Of a DNA stretch of 64,000 bases, positions 37,150 through 47,675 are shown piece by piece. Within the stretch, counting starts at the first letter, position 1. Every line of letters begins with the position of its first letter. Position numbers and translations under genes: made by a program. The stretch lies in NCBI GenBank assembly GCA_014529385.2, contig CM043965.1, positions 14,264,912 through 14,328,911 of the forward strand, written 5' to 3'. Under the pieces are notes generated by a model. The model was not told the origin of the DNA, ran no database searches, and saw only the letters and a list, made by a program, of their open reading frames with translations. The DNA comes from Adiantum capillus-veneris. Taxonomy: Eukaryota; Streptophyta; Polypodiopsida; Polypodiales; Pteridaceae.

Positions 37150-37770
37150 ATCATACCACCTCTATAAGTGACATGTTTTTCCTCTCAGCAACACCATTTT
37201 GTCGAGATGTATAAAACATTGTACATTAGTGTTTTATCCCATAACCAATAAAAAATGCATCAAATTATTTTGACGAATTATTTTGATCCAACGGAGGGTG
37301 CCCAGAGTACAAGCGGATACATTTTCAGTCTCAATAGAAAAAATTATTTGAAGCACATAGACACTTCAGATTTAGCAAATATACCCATGTATGTCGTGAG
37401 CTGTCATCAATATAATTCATGAAGCCTACAAATTGTTTCTAAAGGAAGGACAATGCATCGGGCCACAAACATCACTCTGAACAAATTGCAATTTGCGAAT
37501 AGACTGTACTGAACCATCTTTCAAAAACTTAGAACATATTATTTTCTCCAAAATACAGCCTTCACAAACATGTTTAGATAGTGCCTCCAATGGGGGCAAT
37601 GAGGCAACCATATCAGATTTTTGCAAATGCATCAAACTGGCAAAATTCTAATGTCCAAATCGTGCATGCCATAGTTTTGCATATGAAACAGCTTGAGAAT
37701 TTGCAACTAGACTAAAAGTTTAGTGAAGATCCAAAAGATCAATTTGGTCACTGATTATGATGGTGCACAG
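37150..37770 (-). pseudogene. Copia-A, 5' part: pre-integrase zinc finger and integrase core
   Basis: Continues Copia-A beyond the nested element. Adjacent to the insertion is QNGVAERKN (catalytic Glu block, about 37160-37200). Further along: FVQSDVCGPM (first catalytic Asp, about 37455), HVCEGCILEK (zinc-finger cysteines, about 37555) and KLWHARFGH (zinc-finger histidines, about 37670). The segment between the two Asp blocks is shortened and contains stops. Homology fades near 37770, where plus-strand Copia-C begins. Confidence 0.85.
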
Positions 37771-37928
37771 GACATTAATTTTTTGACAGACACTACAAAT
37801 GTGTTCTGTGATGCACAAGAGACTCTATGTTTACAGAGTTCGTTGTCAGCCGAATTGCTAGTTAGTGATGAAGTGTCACATTCATGCATTTGAAATTCAG
37901 GTGCATCTCTTTGTGTGACCCCACACAC
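37771..37928 (+). pseudogene. Copia-C, upstream part: pre-protease and protease start
   Basis: Plus-strand frame with NVFCDAQETLCLQSSLSAE, then SCI-stop-NSGASLCVTPH ending exactly at Copia-D. This is the copia protease active-site region; the usual Trp and Asp codons read TGA and AAT here, both explicable as G-to-A changes. Continues at 42263. Confidence 0.8.
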
Positions 37929-38138
37929 TGTTGGGGTAAGGGCGGCGTGCGTTTGCCCGGGGCCGGACATCCAATGTCCGGTCAACCAACACCCATACTT
38001 ATCTTTATTAGTTGTACATATACAAACTAGTAAGGAGCTCATCACTTTTAGGCTTGCACCCACACCATGTGCATGTTGTTTTCCTCTTCCCTCTCCTACA
38101 CTATGCACACACGCATCTGCGCACCACCACAATCATCA
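37929..38138 (+). repeat. Copia-D 5' LTR
   Basis: 210 bp, TGTTGGGGTAAGG...AATCATCA. The block TTATTAGTTGTACATATAC is conserved with the right LTR. The adjacent TGGTATTAGAGT (38141-38152) is the primer site with one change from the initiator-Met consensus. Confidence 0.9.
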
Positions 38139-38152
38139 ATTGGTATTAGAGT

Positions 38153-40899
38153 CATGGCAATGATTGACCATAGTGCACTCCCCTCGCACTCATTCCCCCT
38201 CTCCATTGAGCTCTCGATGGTGGCTATGGGAGCTTGAGGATCGAATTCGGAGCGAATCTGGAAAAAAGTGAGAAGATGTGAGAGCTTGTGGGCTTTCCCC
38301 ATCCATCATTGCTTGTGCAACTTCTCTTGAGGTCAAGAAGGAATCTCAAGAGGGAATCTTGTAAGAATTGGCTCTATACAGGGAAGTTAAAGATATGCAA
38401 AAATCGAGTAGCAAAGTGAAGAAATTGGGTATGGGAAGCAAGCCCTAAGTCAAGCAAGCTTGGAATCTTGAAGAGCAAAAATCAAACAGGAAATTGGGTA
38501 GCTCCGCAAGTGGGAAAACAATGCAGAGTTAAATTGAGCTATAAAACAGCATCACGGGCAACCATTGCAGTAGAAAGTTGAGCTTCACCTATAGCAAGGA
38601 CAATGGGCAATACAAAGTTCTATAGAGCTCACAAAATCCAAAGCAAAGCAAGGCCAATGTTGGACTTTGTGTGTGAGCATTAGAAGCCTTAGGAAGCAAC
38701 AAGGATTGAAAGTCTTGGGAGCTTGGAACTTTGGAAGGTAAGAATGAGTAGGCAAAAAATCGAACGTAGTAGATAGCAGGAGCATAAATCCGGTACTCAT
38801 TGATAAAGTAATAATAATAAAAAAAGAACTCAAAGCTCCTAAGTAAGAGTGTGTGCACACACAATGTACAACCCCCCATCGGCAGTGTTTTTTGGTAACA
38901 CACACGTCGGGAGAGAGAGAAGTCAGAGGGTTGATTTGGCAGCCCACAGAGAAAGAAGCTTCATCATTAGAGTAAGCTTTGACAAGCATTGAAGCTGCTT
39001 GGGCTTCAGATTGTGACAAAGTAGATTATGGATTCGTGTTATCGGCTTCCTATCTCGGCACAGGAAGAAAGCGAGAGTGTGTTGGCTTTGGCCCATCTGG
39101 ATTGGCATTGGTTTCCGTTGCCAACCCATTGGCTTTGAGAATTGAGAGCTACCACACAACGTTGTTTTTTTAAAGCAATCCGACAAGCACTTCCGTGTAA
39201 CGGTGAAAGACGACATCGGCATGTACTTCTTGATTTTGACATAGCAAGAGCAAGCGAGAGCGGTTTGGCTCTCCCTCAGTATAACCTCAACATCGGCTAC
39301 CCTCCCACACCCATTTTAGAGTGGCTTTTCTCCGATGATTTCTCCTCGGAATTCTAGCCTTGACTTACCAATAGAGAAATTGAGAGAGAGCGACATTGGC
39401 TCTCCTCTAGCCCACATCTAGAGCGGCTCGACTCTAACGTAGTCTCCTCATCAATTTTGACAACAACCTTCCTGCTTTGGTGGCACACACTTTGACACAT
39501 ACGGCTCCGACGGATTGTTTTGAAGAAGATTTGCTACGAGCAAGTTTGGCTCCTAGATGGCATTTATGACCACAGGTGGTTGGTTGTTCTATGTGTTTGC
39601 TTTCTGTTCGATGAGGTTTTTGATTGACAAGGTAGTGTGCCAGATTTCAACATTTTGCTTACAGATTGCATTCTTCTCAGTGCAGATTATGATGCATAGG
39701 TTATGTGCTCATGTATGATTGTGTGGGTTACTCCAGAGAGTATTTTTAGCACGATTTTGTGCACTTTTATGCTATGTATGCATATACGGATACAACGTGA
39801 GCTAGGTACAACTTGTAGTAGGTGACAACTTCATATGTTTACACGATTTTTGGATAGGTGCAGTTGTCACTCGTTCAAGAGTGAGCTAGATTGCTAGGCT
39901 TTTGCTAGTTTATGTATACCACATGTGAAGTTGCTGTTGAGACACTAGGTCTGCTCATTTTTATGATGCAGTTTTAGTGAGACTTTTGAGATTTTGCTCA
40001 AGATTCAAGGAAAATTTTGCCAGATTTTTCCCATATTCACACCATGCTTTGTGTGTATCTATAGATTTACTCTTTGATGGTTTAGTAGTCGAGCGTGACT
40101 CCAACTTTGACAGTGATCAAGTTTTGACTCTCACTTTGACAATTTTTGTCATTTTGGATGCGACTTTGGTGTTCTTGTATCCACTCTACCACAAGTGAGA
40201 TTTGCATATGCTCGCGTGGCTACAAATTATAGGCAATCATAGGTTTGATAGGTTCTACAGATTTTTAGACCATTGTCGGATCTTTGCAGGTAGTTTTCTT
40301 GTGGGATACATTTAAAGCACTATGTTTGCTCACTCCTTGTGTAGGTTATGCACTTTATGCTTGGTTGAGCTATTTGTCCTAGATTGGGCTCACTTGGTTT
40401 AGTGATGTTGTTTATGTCTACAGATTTGTGGAGCCATTTTACGCATATGCAAACATTATTTTTATGCAATTGATCTCATGGTCATGATTGTGTAGTGGTC
40501 GAGTAATCTCCCACTTTGTCGCTATTTTGGCATGGTTGATCGTAGAGATTTTGCTTGACTTTTTGCTCAGTTTACAAGGAAGAGTCTGTTAGATCTCTCC
40601 CATAATTTCTCGCCATAGTTTTGGTATCTTGGAATTCATATACATATATGTGTGATAGTTCAAAGTCAACAATAGAAACTCATGAGAGACGACGATCTCG
40701 TAGTTGCTGATATATGTGATGTTGGCATTATGATCACACATGACACATTAGGCATCGTTGTTTTATATGTATGAGGCAGCAACAAAGATGTATGTGTGAT
40801 GCAGAGACAGTGTTGACACATGCTAGAGTGGTGGATTCATATGTTAGTGACAATGATGTCACGTTTACCTTAGGCATTCCTCTTGCTTATATGTCTTGA
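38153..40899 (+). other. Copia-D internal region, leader and lost gag
   Basis: About 2.7 kb without a continuous frame. A plus-strand open stretch at 39977-40198 and minus-strand ones at 38585-39019 have no motifs. By position it should correspond to leader plus gag, but I cannot identify Gag residues. Confidence 0.5.
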
Positions 40900-41166
40900 A
40901 GAGGTGACACTTCTCCCCGTTGGTTGCTAGATGAGAATGCAGTTTTCTGTGTCACACCACATCATGAGTGGTTTAGTACTTTCTATAGTGGGAGCTTTGG
41001 TTGTGTACACTTGCCCGATGGTTTGGTGTTTGACATTGCAGTTGCAAGAGATATTTTCTCGTCATTACATAGTGGTGCATCCTATATGCTACGCCATGTG
41101 CGCTATCTTCCTCGACTGAGACAGAGTTTGATCTCAGTGAGACAGCTAGTAGATTGTGGGTGTTAG
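40900..41166 (+). pseudogene. Copia-D protease relic with altered active site
   Basis: Frame reading WLLDENAVFCVTPHHEWFST...LPDGLVFDIAV...ASYMLRHVRYLPRLRQS-LISVRQLVDCGC. The layout matches a copia aspartic protease and the following pre-integrase start (VRYLPRLRQSLISV). The catalytic D-S/T-G reads D-E-N here, so even without the TAG at the end it should be inactive. Downstream the zinc finger and integrase are absent. Confidence 0.8.
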
Positions 41167-42035
41167 TTACTGATTAGAGAGCAGTCTTTCCAGATGCATT
41201 ATAGATTTTTAGTGATTGCCACAGAAGCATGGATTGGCTTGGTATATCCTATGCATATATTTGAGGTATATAGTCTCAGTTTTGTTATTGGCATGCATTG
41301 AGCAAGAGAGGAGACATGTCTCCTTCGCAAAATTGAGCTTTACCATGCTCACAAGAAAGAGCATGTAGTTGTGCAGGACATCTCAGTAGACTCTATAGAG
41401 ATATAGGTAGAACGGTAATGCTCTAGTGAGACACATCAAGTTCCATCAGAGTCTATGTAGACAGAGGTAGAGAGGCTCTGCTCCCTAGAGACACAAGCAG
41501 AGATGACAAACATGGAGTTCTTTGATATGTTCATGCTAGAGGCTAATGAGTTGATTTTGTGACACATAGTTCCGCCTATGGATGAGAGGGATGTAGCCAT
41601 CCCAATGTCGACGAAGAAAAATCACATACATGATGAGTAGTCTTGATGATGTAGGGCATACAAATAGCACTAATCATGCTAGTACAAGCTTTTGCAGATT
41701 TTGTCAGTGTTTGGGCATCTCATGTACAACCTACTAGTGTCAAGGCCCAACCTAGTAGCTACAGTGGGAGCATTTGCAACATGGATTGTCAATCATATGA
41801 TGGTTGACACTAGCATGATGCATTGTGGAGCTATGTAGATCACACAAAATTTTTTGTGGGAATTGCATGTAGGATCTAGCGTGGCTATGCACAATTGCCT
41901 CTCAACTAAAGACGACACAACTGCATGTAGATCGAGAGAGCGAGCCAATGGGCATAGGTTGAGAGAGTCTCTCACCTAGTTTCTTGTACATACTAGTAGT
42001 TTAGCTAGTAAGAACCACTTATTGGCACATTCGCC
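41167..42035 (+). other. Copia-D 3' internal region
   Basis: Broken frames rich in short repeats (AGACA-AGGTAGAG, about 41395-41500). The string AGTGGGAGCATTTG (41769-41782) resembles a second polypurine tract. The region joins the protease relic to the polypurine tract with all of integrase, RT and RNase H deleted. Confidence 0.6.
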
Positions 42036-42049
42036 TTTAAGTGGGAGGT
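42036..42049 (+). other. Copia-D polypurine tract
   Basis: TTTAAGTGGGAGGT directly before the right LTR; identical to the Copia-B tract. Confidence 0.85.
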
Positions 42050-42262
42050 TGTTAGGGTAAAGGCGATGTGCCTTTTCCCAGGGCCAAACATCCAGTATCC
42101 AGCCACCTACTGCCCATACTTATCCTTATTAGTTGTACATATACAAACTAATAAGTAGATCCTCACTTTGAGTCTTACTCCACCCACACATTGTGCATGT
42201 TTCTCTCCTCTTCCCTCTCTCGTACCGTGCACACACGTATCCATACACCACCGCACTTATCA
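42050..42262 (+). repeat. Copia-D 3' LTR
   Basis: 213 bp, TGTTAGGGTAAAGG...CACTTATCA. Confidence 0.9.
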
Positions 42263-43129
42263 CACAGATAGTGGTTTACATTTTTATGAAGATACTATTG
42301 TGTCCTCATATTGGGTGATATGTATGCTTGTGACATAGCTAGCATTGGTAACATTACTATGGTCGTGTTGAATGGCATCAGATTTTTCATTCACAATGTT
42401 TTTCATGTGTCATGTTTGACTCACAATTCAATTTCATTTGGCAAACTTGATGACTTGGGTTATAAAGTCACTTTCTATCAACAATATTGACATATATCCA
42501 CAGGAAAATTATTGCTTGCTAATGGTTCTAAAGTTGGCTCTTTGTATTCTCTTTATGTGTCTTGCAAAAACATTGTTCTTTTGGTGACTGAGTTGCCAAA
42601 TATTGCTTTGTGGCATAGCCAGTTGGGACATATTTCCAAGACAAGAATAGAAACTCTTTCTTGTTTGGGCTATTTGCCTGCTTTAACTTTTTTTGAATTT
42701 CCTTTTTGTGGGACTATCAGTATGGGAAGCAAGCACGTGCTTCTTGTAACGTTTCCATGCCGACTCAGTCTCTTGGTGGTTCATCTTATTATGTGATATT
42801 CATAGACGACACAAAACACAAATTTTGGGATTATGCATTCAAGTTGAAGGATAAGACGCTCTCTTGCCTTAAGAGATTTTTGTCAAGTGTTGAAATAATG
42901 TCTGGTATGAAGCTAAAGGATTTACATTCAGATAAAGGTGAAGAATACATCTCCAAAGTTTTTTTGACTTCTATGTAGGAAGGGGAATTAAGCGTGAGTT
43001 CACACTTAATGTGGTAAGAAGATAAAGGATTTACATTCAAACAATGGTGAAGAATACATCTTTAAAGAGTTTTCTGACTTCTATGTAGGAAGGGGAATTA
43101 AGTGTGAGTTTACTGCTCCTTATACCCCA
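42263..43129 (+). pseudogene. Copia-C, downstream part: protease end, zinc finger, integrase core
   Basis: Resumes after Copia-D. Visible: GDMYACDIASIGN and NVFHVSCLTHNSISFGKLDD (protease end and pre-integrase), ALWHSQLGHISKTRIE (zinc-finger histidines), the GKQ-type block near 42715, SYYVIFIDDTKHKFWDYAF (integrase core) and LHSDKGEEYIS (second Asp block). At least one frame change occurs near 42710. The Asp block is tandemly duplicated (see 42914). The relic stops at 43129 where LTR family E starts; the rest of integrase and RT is not seen to the right. Confidence 0.88.
42914..43126 (+). repeat. 109-bp tandem duplication of the integrase Asp block
   Basis: Two copies, 42914-43022 and 43023-43126, starting TAAAGGATTTACATTCA. 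Both include the DNGGEY-type coding stretch and AGGAAGGGGAATTAAG. The copies differ at roughly ten positions, so the duplication is old. Confidence 0.85.
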
Positions 43130-44258
43130 TGTAACATTTAATGGCCTAGTAACTTGTGTGTAGCGGAAAATAACATGAACATAGTAAGCATTTCATTAGA
43201 ATAGATTCCTAATGAGAATAACAAGAGTGCTTGGGTGGAGAGAGCAACAAAAAGCATAACACCTAGTTAGACATCATGAACAATACTTCAAAAGAGAGAG
43301 AAATTAAGCAATTGATAACAGTTGAGGACCGGATTTGCATGGAGCCGGTGCCCCCTCCAAAGGCTATGTATTATGGTTTCTCCCATCAAGAAAGACATTT
43401 TACAATACAATTCTTTGTGTTCCTTCAATACTAGCTAGTGCAATGAAGATGGAAACTTCAAGCACTAAGCACAACACTTATCAAACACAACATCAATTCC
43501 CTCACGATCTCAGACCCAAGACCTCACGCACCTTCGAAGATGGTGAGAGCTAGCGGGGTATGAGAGTAGATTGAGAGGAAGAAGGAGTAGTTTTACGAGA
43601 AAGATGTACATCTCCCCACATAATCACTCACATTAGCATAGCTTAGCTTAGTAATTAGCATGGTAGAGGAGATGAGCATGCATTGAAGCTTGGCTCTTGG
43701 TTGGATTTGCATCACAAAGCCAAGAGTTGTTGGTGTAGGCCTCCCTTCTCACAAGCTTGGAGTAGGTGATAAGCTTTCCATTAAAGCTTGAGAAGGAGAG
43801 AGTGAGTCTTCTTTTTTCACACGTAGATTGTGTGAATGTGTAAGTCAATAATTCCTTGAGGAAATCAGCCCCCTCTCTCTCTTGGTCGACCCCTCTTGCT
43901 AAGTGCTCATGCTACAGCCCTATTGGACCTCGCCCTAGCCAATGGAAATTAAGCAGCACAAGGGATAGCCTTTTGACATGTGTCCCCCTTGCCCCTTTTG
44001 TGAGAGATTTAGGTAATTAATAAATGCAACTAAACTCTCATTGGACCCCTTTGCCTCTTGGCCAATAGGAATCGGGCAAGCCATTGAGATGCTGAATGCT
44101 CATTGGACCCCTTGGGAGACTATCCAATAGTCTTCTAGAGAGCTTAATTCTTATTGGTTCTTTTATTAAGTGTTTTTAAATTATTTGAATACACCTTGTG
44201 GACATCTGGGCTAGGGAGATGACATGTGTCCCTCTTTCCCCTTGTGTACAAAGAGGGC

Positions 44259-44323
<65 letters not shown>

Positions 44324-44616
44324 TTTCTCTCTCGTCCCCTACTTCTTGGGCTCGCCCCCTCCTTTGTAGACTTTGCGAAAGACTTTTGGGACACACACAA
44401 AGCATCCAAATTTCCTAATCTTTGACCTTTGGACACAACCTTTGAATTTTGGAACCTTAGCATTTTGGAAGTCTTAATGGGCTGAACCCTAAGGTCTTTG
44501 GAGCCCATTGCTTGCACATAGATCTTTTGCATATGGCCTCCCATTTGGATCCCTATTTTCCCTTTTGTGCACATAGCTCTTTTGCAGATGCCTCGCCCCA
44601 TTGCAGTATTGTTACA
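43130..44616 (-). repeat. LTR family E, copy 1 (longest)
   Basis: About 1.49 kb from TGTAACATTTAATGG to ATTGTTACA. Copies 2 (49395) and 3 (60324) share its first ~600 bp almost base for base. Assigned to the minus strand because copy 2 has a tRNA primer site abutting the same edge on that strand. Includes a (GT)n array (44258-44320) and several ATTGG...CCAAT pairs. Sequence just right of the end (AAAGCGGACACTGATG) is also shared with copy 3, so the true right edge may lie about 15 bp further. An open frame at 43335-43553 is conserved in all three copies only because the DNA is. Confidence 0.7.
44258..44321. repeat. (GT)n microsatellite inside LTR family E
   Basis: About 31 GT units. The corresponding region is deleted in copy 2 and absent from copy 3. 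Confidence 0.95.
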
Positions 44617-44621
44617 CGTGT

Positions 44622-45475
44622 AAAGCGGACACTGATGTTGGGGAAGATTCTCCTTATATGGATGTACTACATGGGATGACTGAGTTAAACAATGTGGATT
44701 GGGTCCACCTAGCAGCAACCATAGACACTTGGGGAAATAGGGAGACGACCTGGGTAACACCTGAGGGGGATGATATGCCACCACTCGTACCCTTAAATAT
44801 GCTACAAGCAATGCATATAGCTTTTGACAAGACTCATCCTAATATAGCCAAGAAAACATACAAGTGGGTCCCTAAAGCTTCTTTAGCGACCATGGTTGAT
44901 GCTAAAAAACAGAAGCCTTGTAAGAAACGTCCCACTCACTCCAAGAAATGTAAGGAAACGTAGCATTGGATTCCTAAACGACTATTGGAAGCCCAAGGCT
45001 ACTATCAAGGAAATGATCAAATCTGGGTGCCAAAACGTAGATTGTGTTCTTACCTATCACCTGACCCATGTGAGCCCAATCCCATAGCTCCAAAACAAAT
45101 CGACAATCGCGAAAAGAAAAAAATAACAGAATGCTACACACCTGCTCCAGAGCTTGTTTGGGTACCAAAGAAAGAACGATTTGTTCCACCTAGCTCAGGA
45201 AGGGGGGAGTCCCATGAAGATTCTAGCTCCTCATGTAATGCATCCATAGAGGTAAAAGCTTCTCCACAGCCTCCACCTACAATAGTGGACCTCCATGAAG
45301 CTACAAAGGAATCCACACGTCCCAGTTTTCAAGAATCACTTGATGAACCACTTCAAGTTCTATCCTGGGAGAGTACCTTACCACCCTTGCAACTCGACGA
45401 GGCACCTAAGGTAATAGAAAACTACCGGCAAAATCCTCACCTATTACCAACTGGAACAATTGGTTTCAAAAAGTG
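44622..45475 (+). pseudogene. ORF with repeated W-V/I-P-K motifs, one in-frame stop
   Basis: A plus-strand frame of about 285 codons interrupted once by TAG (44961-44963). Motifs: YKWVPKAS, HWIPKRL (just after the stop), IWVPKRR and VWVPKKE, spaced 30-70 residues. The second half is acidic/Ser-Pro-rich. It ends 32 bases before a polypurine tract and an LTR-like start at 45521, so it is the last ORF of an LTR element or its C-terminal remnant. W-x-P-K repeats occur in nucleocapsid-type regions of some plant retroelements (from memory, not checked). No RT or integrase motif is nearby. Confidence 0.6.
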
Positions 45476-45506
45476 ATGACATATTTCCAAAAAGTATGAT
45501 CTACCC

Positions 45507-45770
45507 AAGGAAGGGGGGAGTGTTTGCTGGTAGTCATCATTCACTCACTCCCCTCTCAGCCTTCCTCCCTGACCTCTCAATTTCCCAATCTTAGGGAATG
45601 TATGTATAAATCCTTATACTCACAAAAAACAAAAATAATAAAGAGCAAGAGCAATTAGCAAACGAGTATGCACAATAAAAGTCAAAACATTGACCCAGAC
45701 CTACATATTCACATCCGGTACAGTGAATTAGAAACCTGTGTCATAAAACACCTTTGATCCTCATCACTTG
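45507..45770 (+). repeat. Polypurine tract and probable LTR start
   Basis: AAGGAAGGGGGGAG (45507-45520) is followed by TGTTTGCTGGTAGTC. Within the next 150 bases are TGTATAAATCC (about 45601) as a TATA region and AATAAAGAGC (about 45646) as a polyadenylation signal, in the order expected for an LTR. The right end and a partner LTR were not found. Confidence 0.55.
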
Positions 45771-47040
45771 AGTGATGGAGGGTAGGTAGGATTAGTACGA
45801 TAGAAGTGTTTCTGTTTTAGACATTAGTGATTAGCAAAGTTCTTTCTTCCCATTGATGTGCCTCCTAGAGGTATTCTTTGTGTTTCCTCATGTGTACAAG
45901 AACGTATTGTTGTTGTTAGGATTTGGACCTTCGCGGAATCTTCCTCTTATCCACTTTTCAAATCAAGTGTGATCATCAACACAAACAGGTGTTTCTTGTC
46001 CGTTAGCATGGCCCCTTATCTTTTTTGCATCTATGTTTGTTTGCTTTAATTGTGATTGGTAGCATAATATTCAGCGCATTTGCTTAGTATTAAACATTAA
46101 ATTCAATGTAATTTTTTGTCATAAGCACTTGTCCAGGTTTAAAAATCAAGCAGTTCGATTAAGCTAGTTTGACCAAGTTAGATGTTAGAGATCTTCTCTT
46201 AATACCATGGGGAATGCCTTCCTAATAATCAATGGTTACTTAGGTTCTTAATCCGATTTAGGCAGCATTGTGTGCAATGTACTAGGGCTTTCTAGTGGGC
46301 TTAGTCTCTATTGACCTTTAGCTTAAGTATGATAGAGGGAGTTTACTAGTGTGATGAGCCTGGGGAGGGTAATAGTGTTATATGACCCCCCAAAGTTACA
46401 AAATTAAAATGCTGAAAACGAACAAACAATAAAAAATCAAAGTGCCACAATGTAAAATCTTAAGCTGGAAGAGAAATCTCAGCTTGATTTGGTACTTCAC
46501 TCACATGTATCGCCTATGATACTAGAGCCCTAGAGGTTTCCAGTGTGGGCGCTTTTCCTTGAAAAGCAAAAAACCCAAGGCATACAAAATAAGCACGCAC
46601 ATAAAAAATAAATCACTGTGAAAAGACTTTGGGGGGTCAAAGAAAAGTAAATAAGTTAGGCGATGATTTCATGAGCAATTCCTTTTATCGTAGATTAACT
46701 ACAAGGTCTTCTAGGTATAGCCTCTAATCAGCCCTCGGACATGAAATACTTGGCTCTTGCGATTAAACAACTTAATTGACCAGAAAAAATTGAGAAGCTT
46801 GCCCATGGCATTTATAGTCGATCTTTAGTGCCTTTCGATCGTTAAATTAGCGATCCGAGACTTGTTTAATTTTTTACCTTTACAACTGTTTATGCCTTTG
46901 ATTATATTGCAATTTAATGTTTATTGCTGACAAATGGTTTAAAATTCTGTTACCAATCAAATTGTCTGCCTACAACTGCATATGCTTTTTAATTGTATAT
47001 GAGAATGCAATTACTGTGCCAATGTTGTTTGATTTTGCAG
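45771..47040. other. Spacer; no gene seen
   Basis: AT-rich, only short open frames. The stretch ending TTTGATTTTGCAG at 47040 looks like an intron 3' end, but no matching coding exon is convincing. Confidence 0.5.
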
Positions 47041-47147
47041 TGACTGAAGAAGGCTAAGGACATTCATCTCAAATGCTCTTCCACCTTGATGAACGAGCTT
47101 CAACTCAGTAGCTTCCGAGGACGGAATCTACATCAGGAAGGGGGGCA
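47041..47147 (+). pseudogene. 3' tail of a Ty3/gypsy-type element
   Basis: GAGGACGGAATCTACATC followed by AGGAAGGGGGGCA is the arrangement seen at the end of many plant gypsy polyproteins: a short final coding stretch, then the polypurine tract (47135-47147), then the LTR. Only the last ~35 codons remain, and the frame is not continuous. Confidence 0.55.
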
Positions 47148-47457
47148 TGTTAACCCTCACGCACATTCCTATCACCTAAGACGCATGCCATATTATTTAT
47201 TTGGTAGAGTTAGGTACATGGCTTGTCGGTCCAATAGGAAAAGGGTAAGAGTGATCGCCGATGAGAGGTGCACTCTAACTGGAACATTCAAGGGATTAGT
47301 TGGCTAAGCATGGGTGCCCAAGTGTGAATGGGGCGAGCTCATATAAAAGTAAACTAAATCTAAAATTCACTCATTCTCTCATTTGTGCAATTGAAGAGTG
47401 CTCTTGCTCCATCTCCATCTTCTTCTTCTTCATCTCCTTGTGTGTGTGTGCATGCGT

Positions 47458-47529
<72 letters not shown>

Positions 47530-47640
47530 ATTGCAACGATGACACGGCGGCGGCAAAGCGATTGAGCATGGCACAACGGCGGCTCCTTCTTCTTCGTGGC
47601 AAGGAATCCTCCATGACAGCAAGCGTAGAGCGGTGAGTGA
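47148..47640 (+). repeat. Probable gypsy-type 3' LTR with (GA)n
   Basis: Begins TGTTAACCCTCACGC after the purine tract. A TATA-like CATATAAAAG lies at 47339-47348, followed by a pyrimidine-rich leader and about 35 GA units (47460-47529). The right end is not identified; a minus-strand Gag relic begins near 47676. Confidence 0.5.
47460..47529. repeat. (GA)n microsatellite
   Basis: About 35 units; open frames of Arg-Glu or Leu-Ser across it are artefacts. Confidence 0.97.
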
Positions 47641-47675
47641 CACACCATCGCCATCTCTGAGCTTACTAGTTTAGG

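Larger units (their letters stand above)
37929..42262 (+). mobile_element. Copia-D, non-autonomous gag/protease-only copia derivative
   Basis: A 4334-bp element with LTRs 37929-38138 and 42050-42262 (about 80% alike by eye), primer-site-like TGGTATTAGAGTCATGG after an AT spacer, and polypurine tract TTTAAGTGGGAGGT before the right LTR. The flanking pentamers are CACAC and CACAG, one mismatch. The internal 3.9 kb retains one recognisable Pol piece, a decayed protease (40900-41166), and no integrase or reverse transcriptase. It inserted into the protease coding region of Copia-C. LTR divergence suggests it is older than Copia-B. Confidence 0.88.

Noticed and set aside
43335-43553. Short gene conserved in three places (43335, 49541, 60511)
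   Set aside because: Conservation follows from copies of LTR family E; substitutions show no coding bias that I could see and the frame lacks motifs.
44617-44640. Continuation of Copia-C right of LTR family E copy 1
   Set aside because: No integrase residues follow, no target duplication matches the left pentamer, and the sequence here is also shared with family E copy 3.
45183-45215. Second polypurine tract and LTR start (AGGAAGGGGGGAGTCCC)
   Set aside because: It lies inside the W-x-P-K open frame and is not followed by TG or LTR-like sequence.
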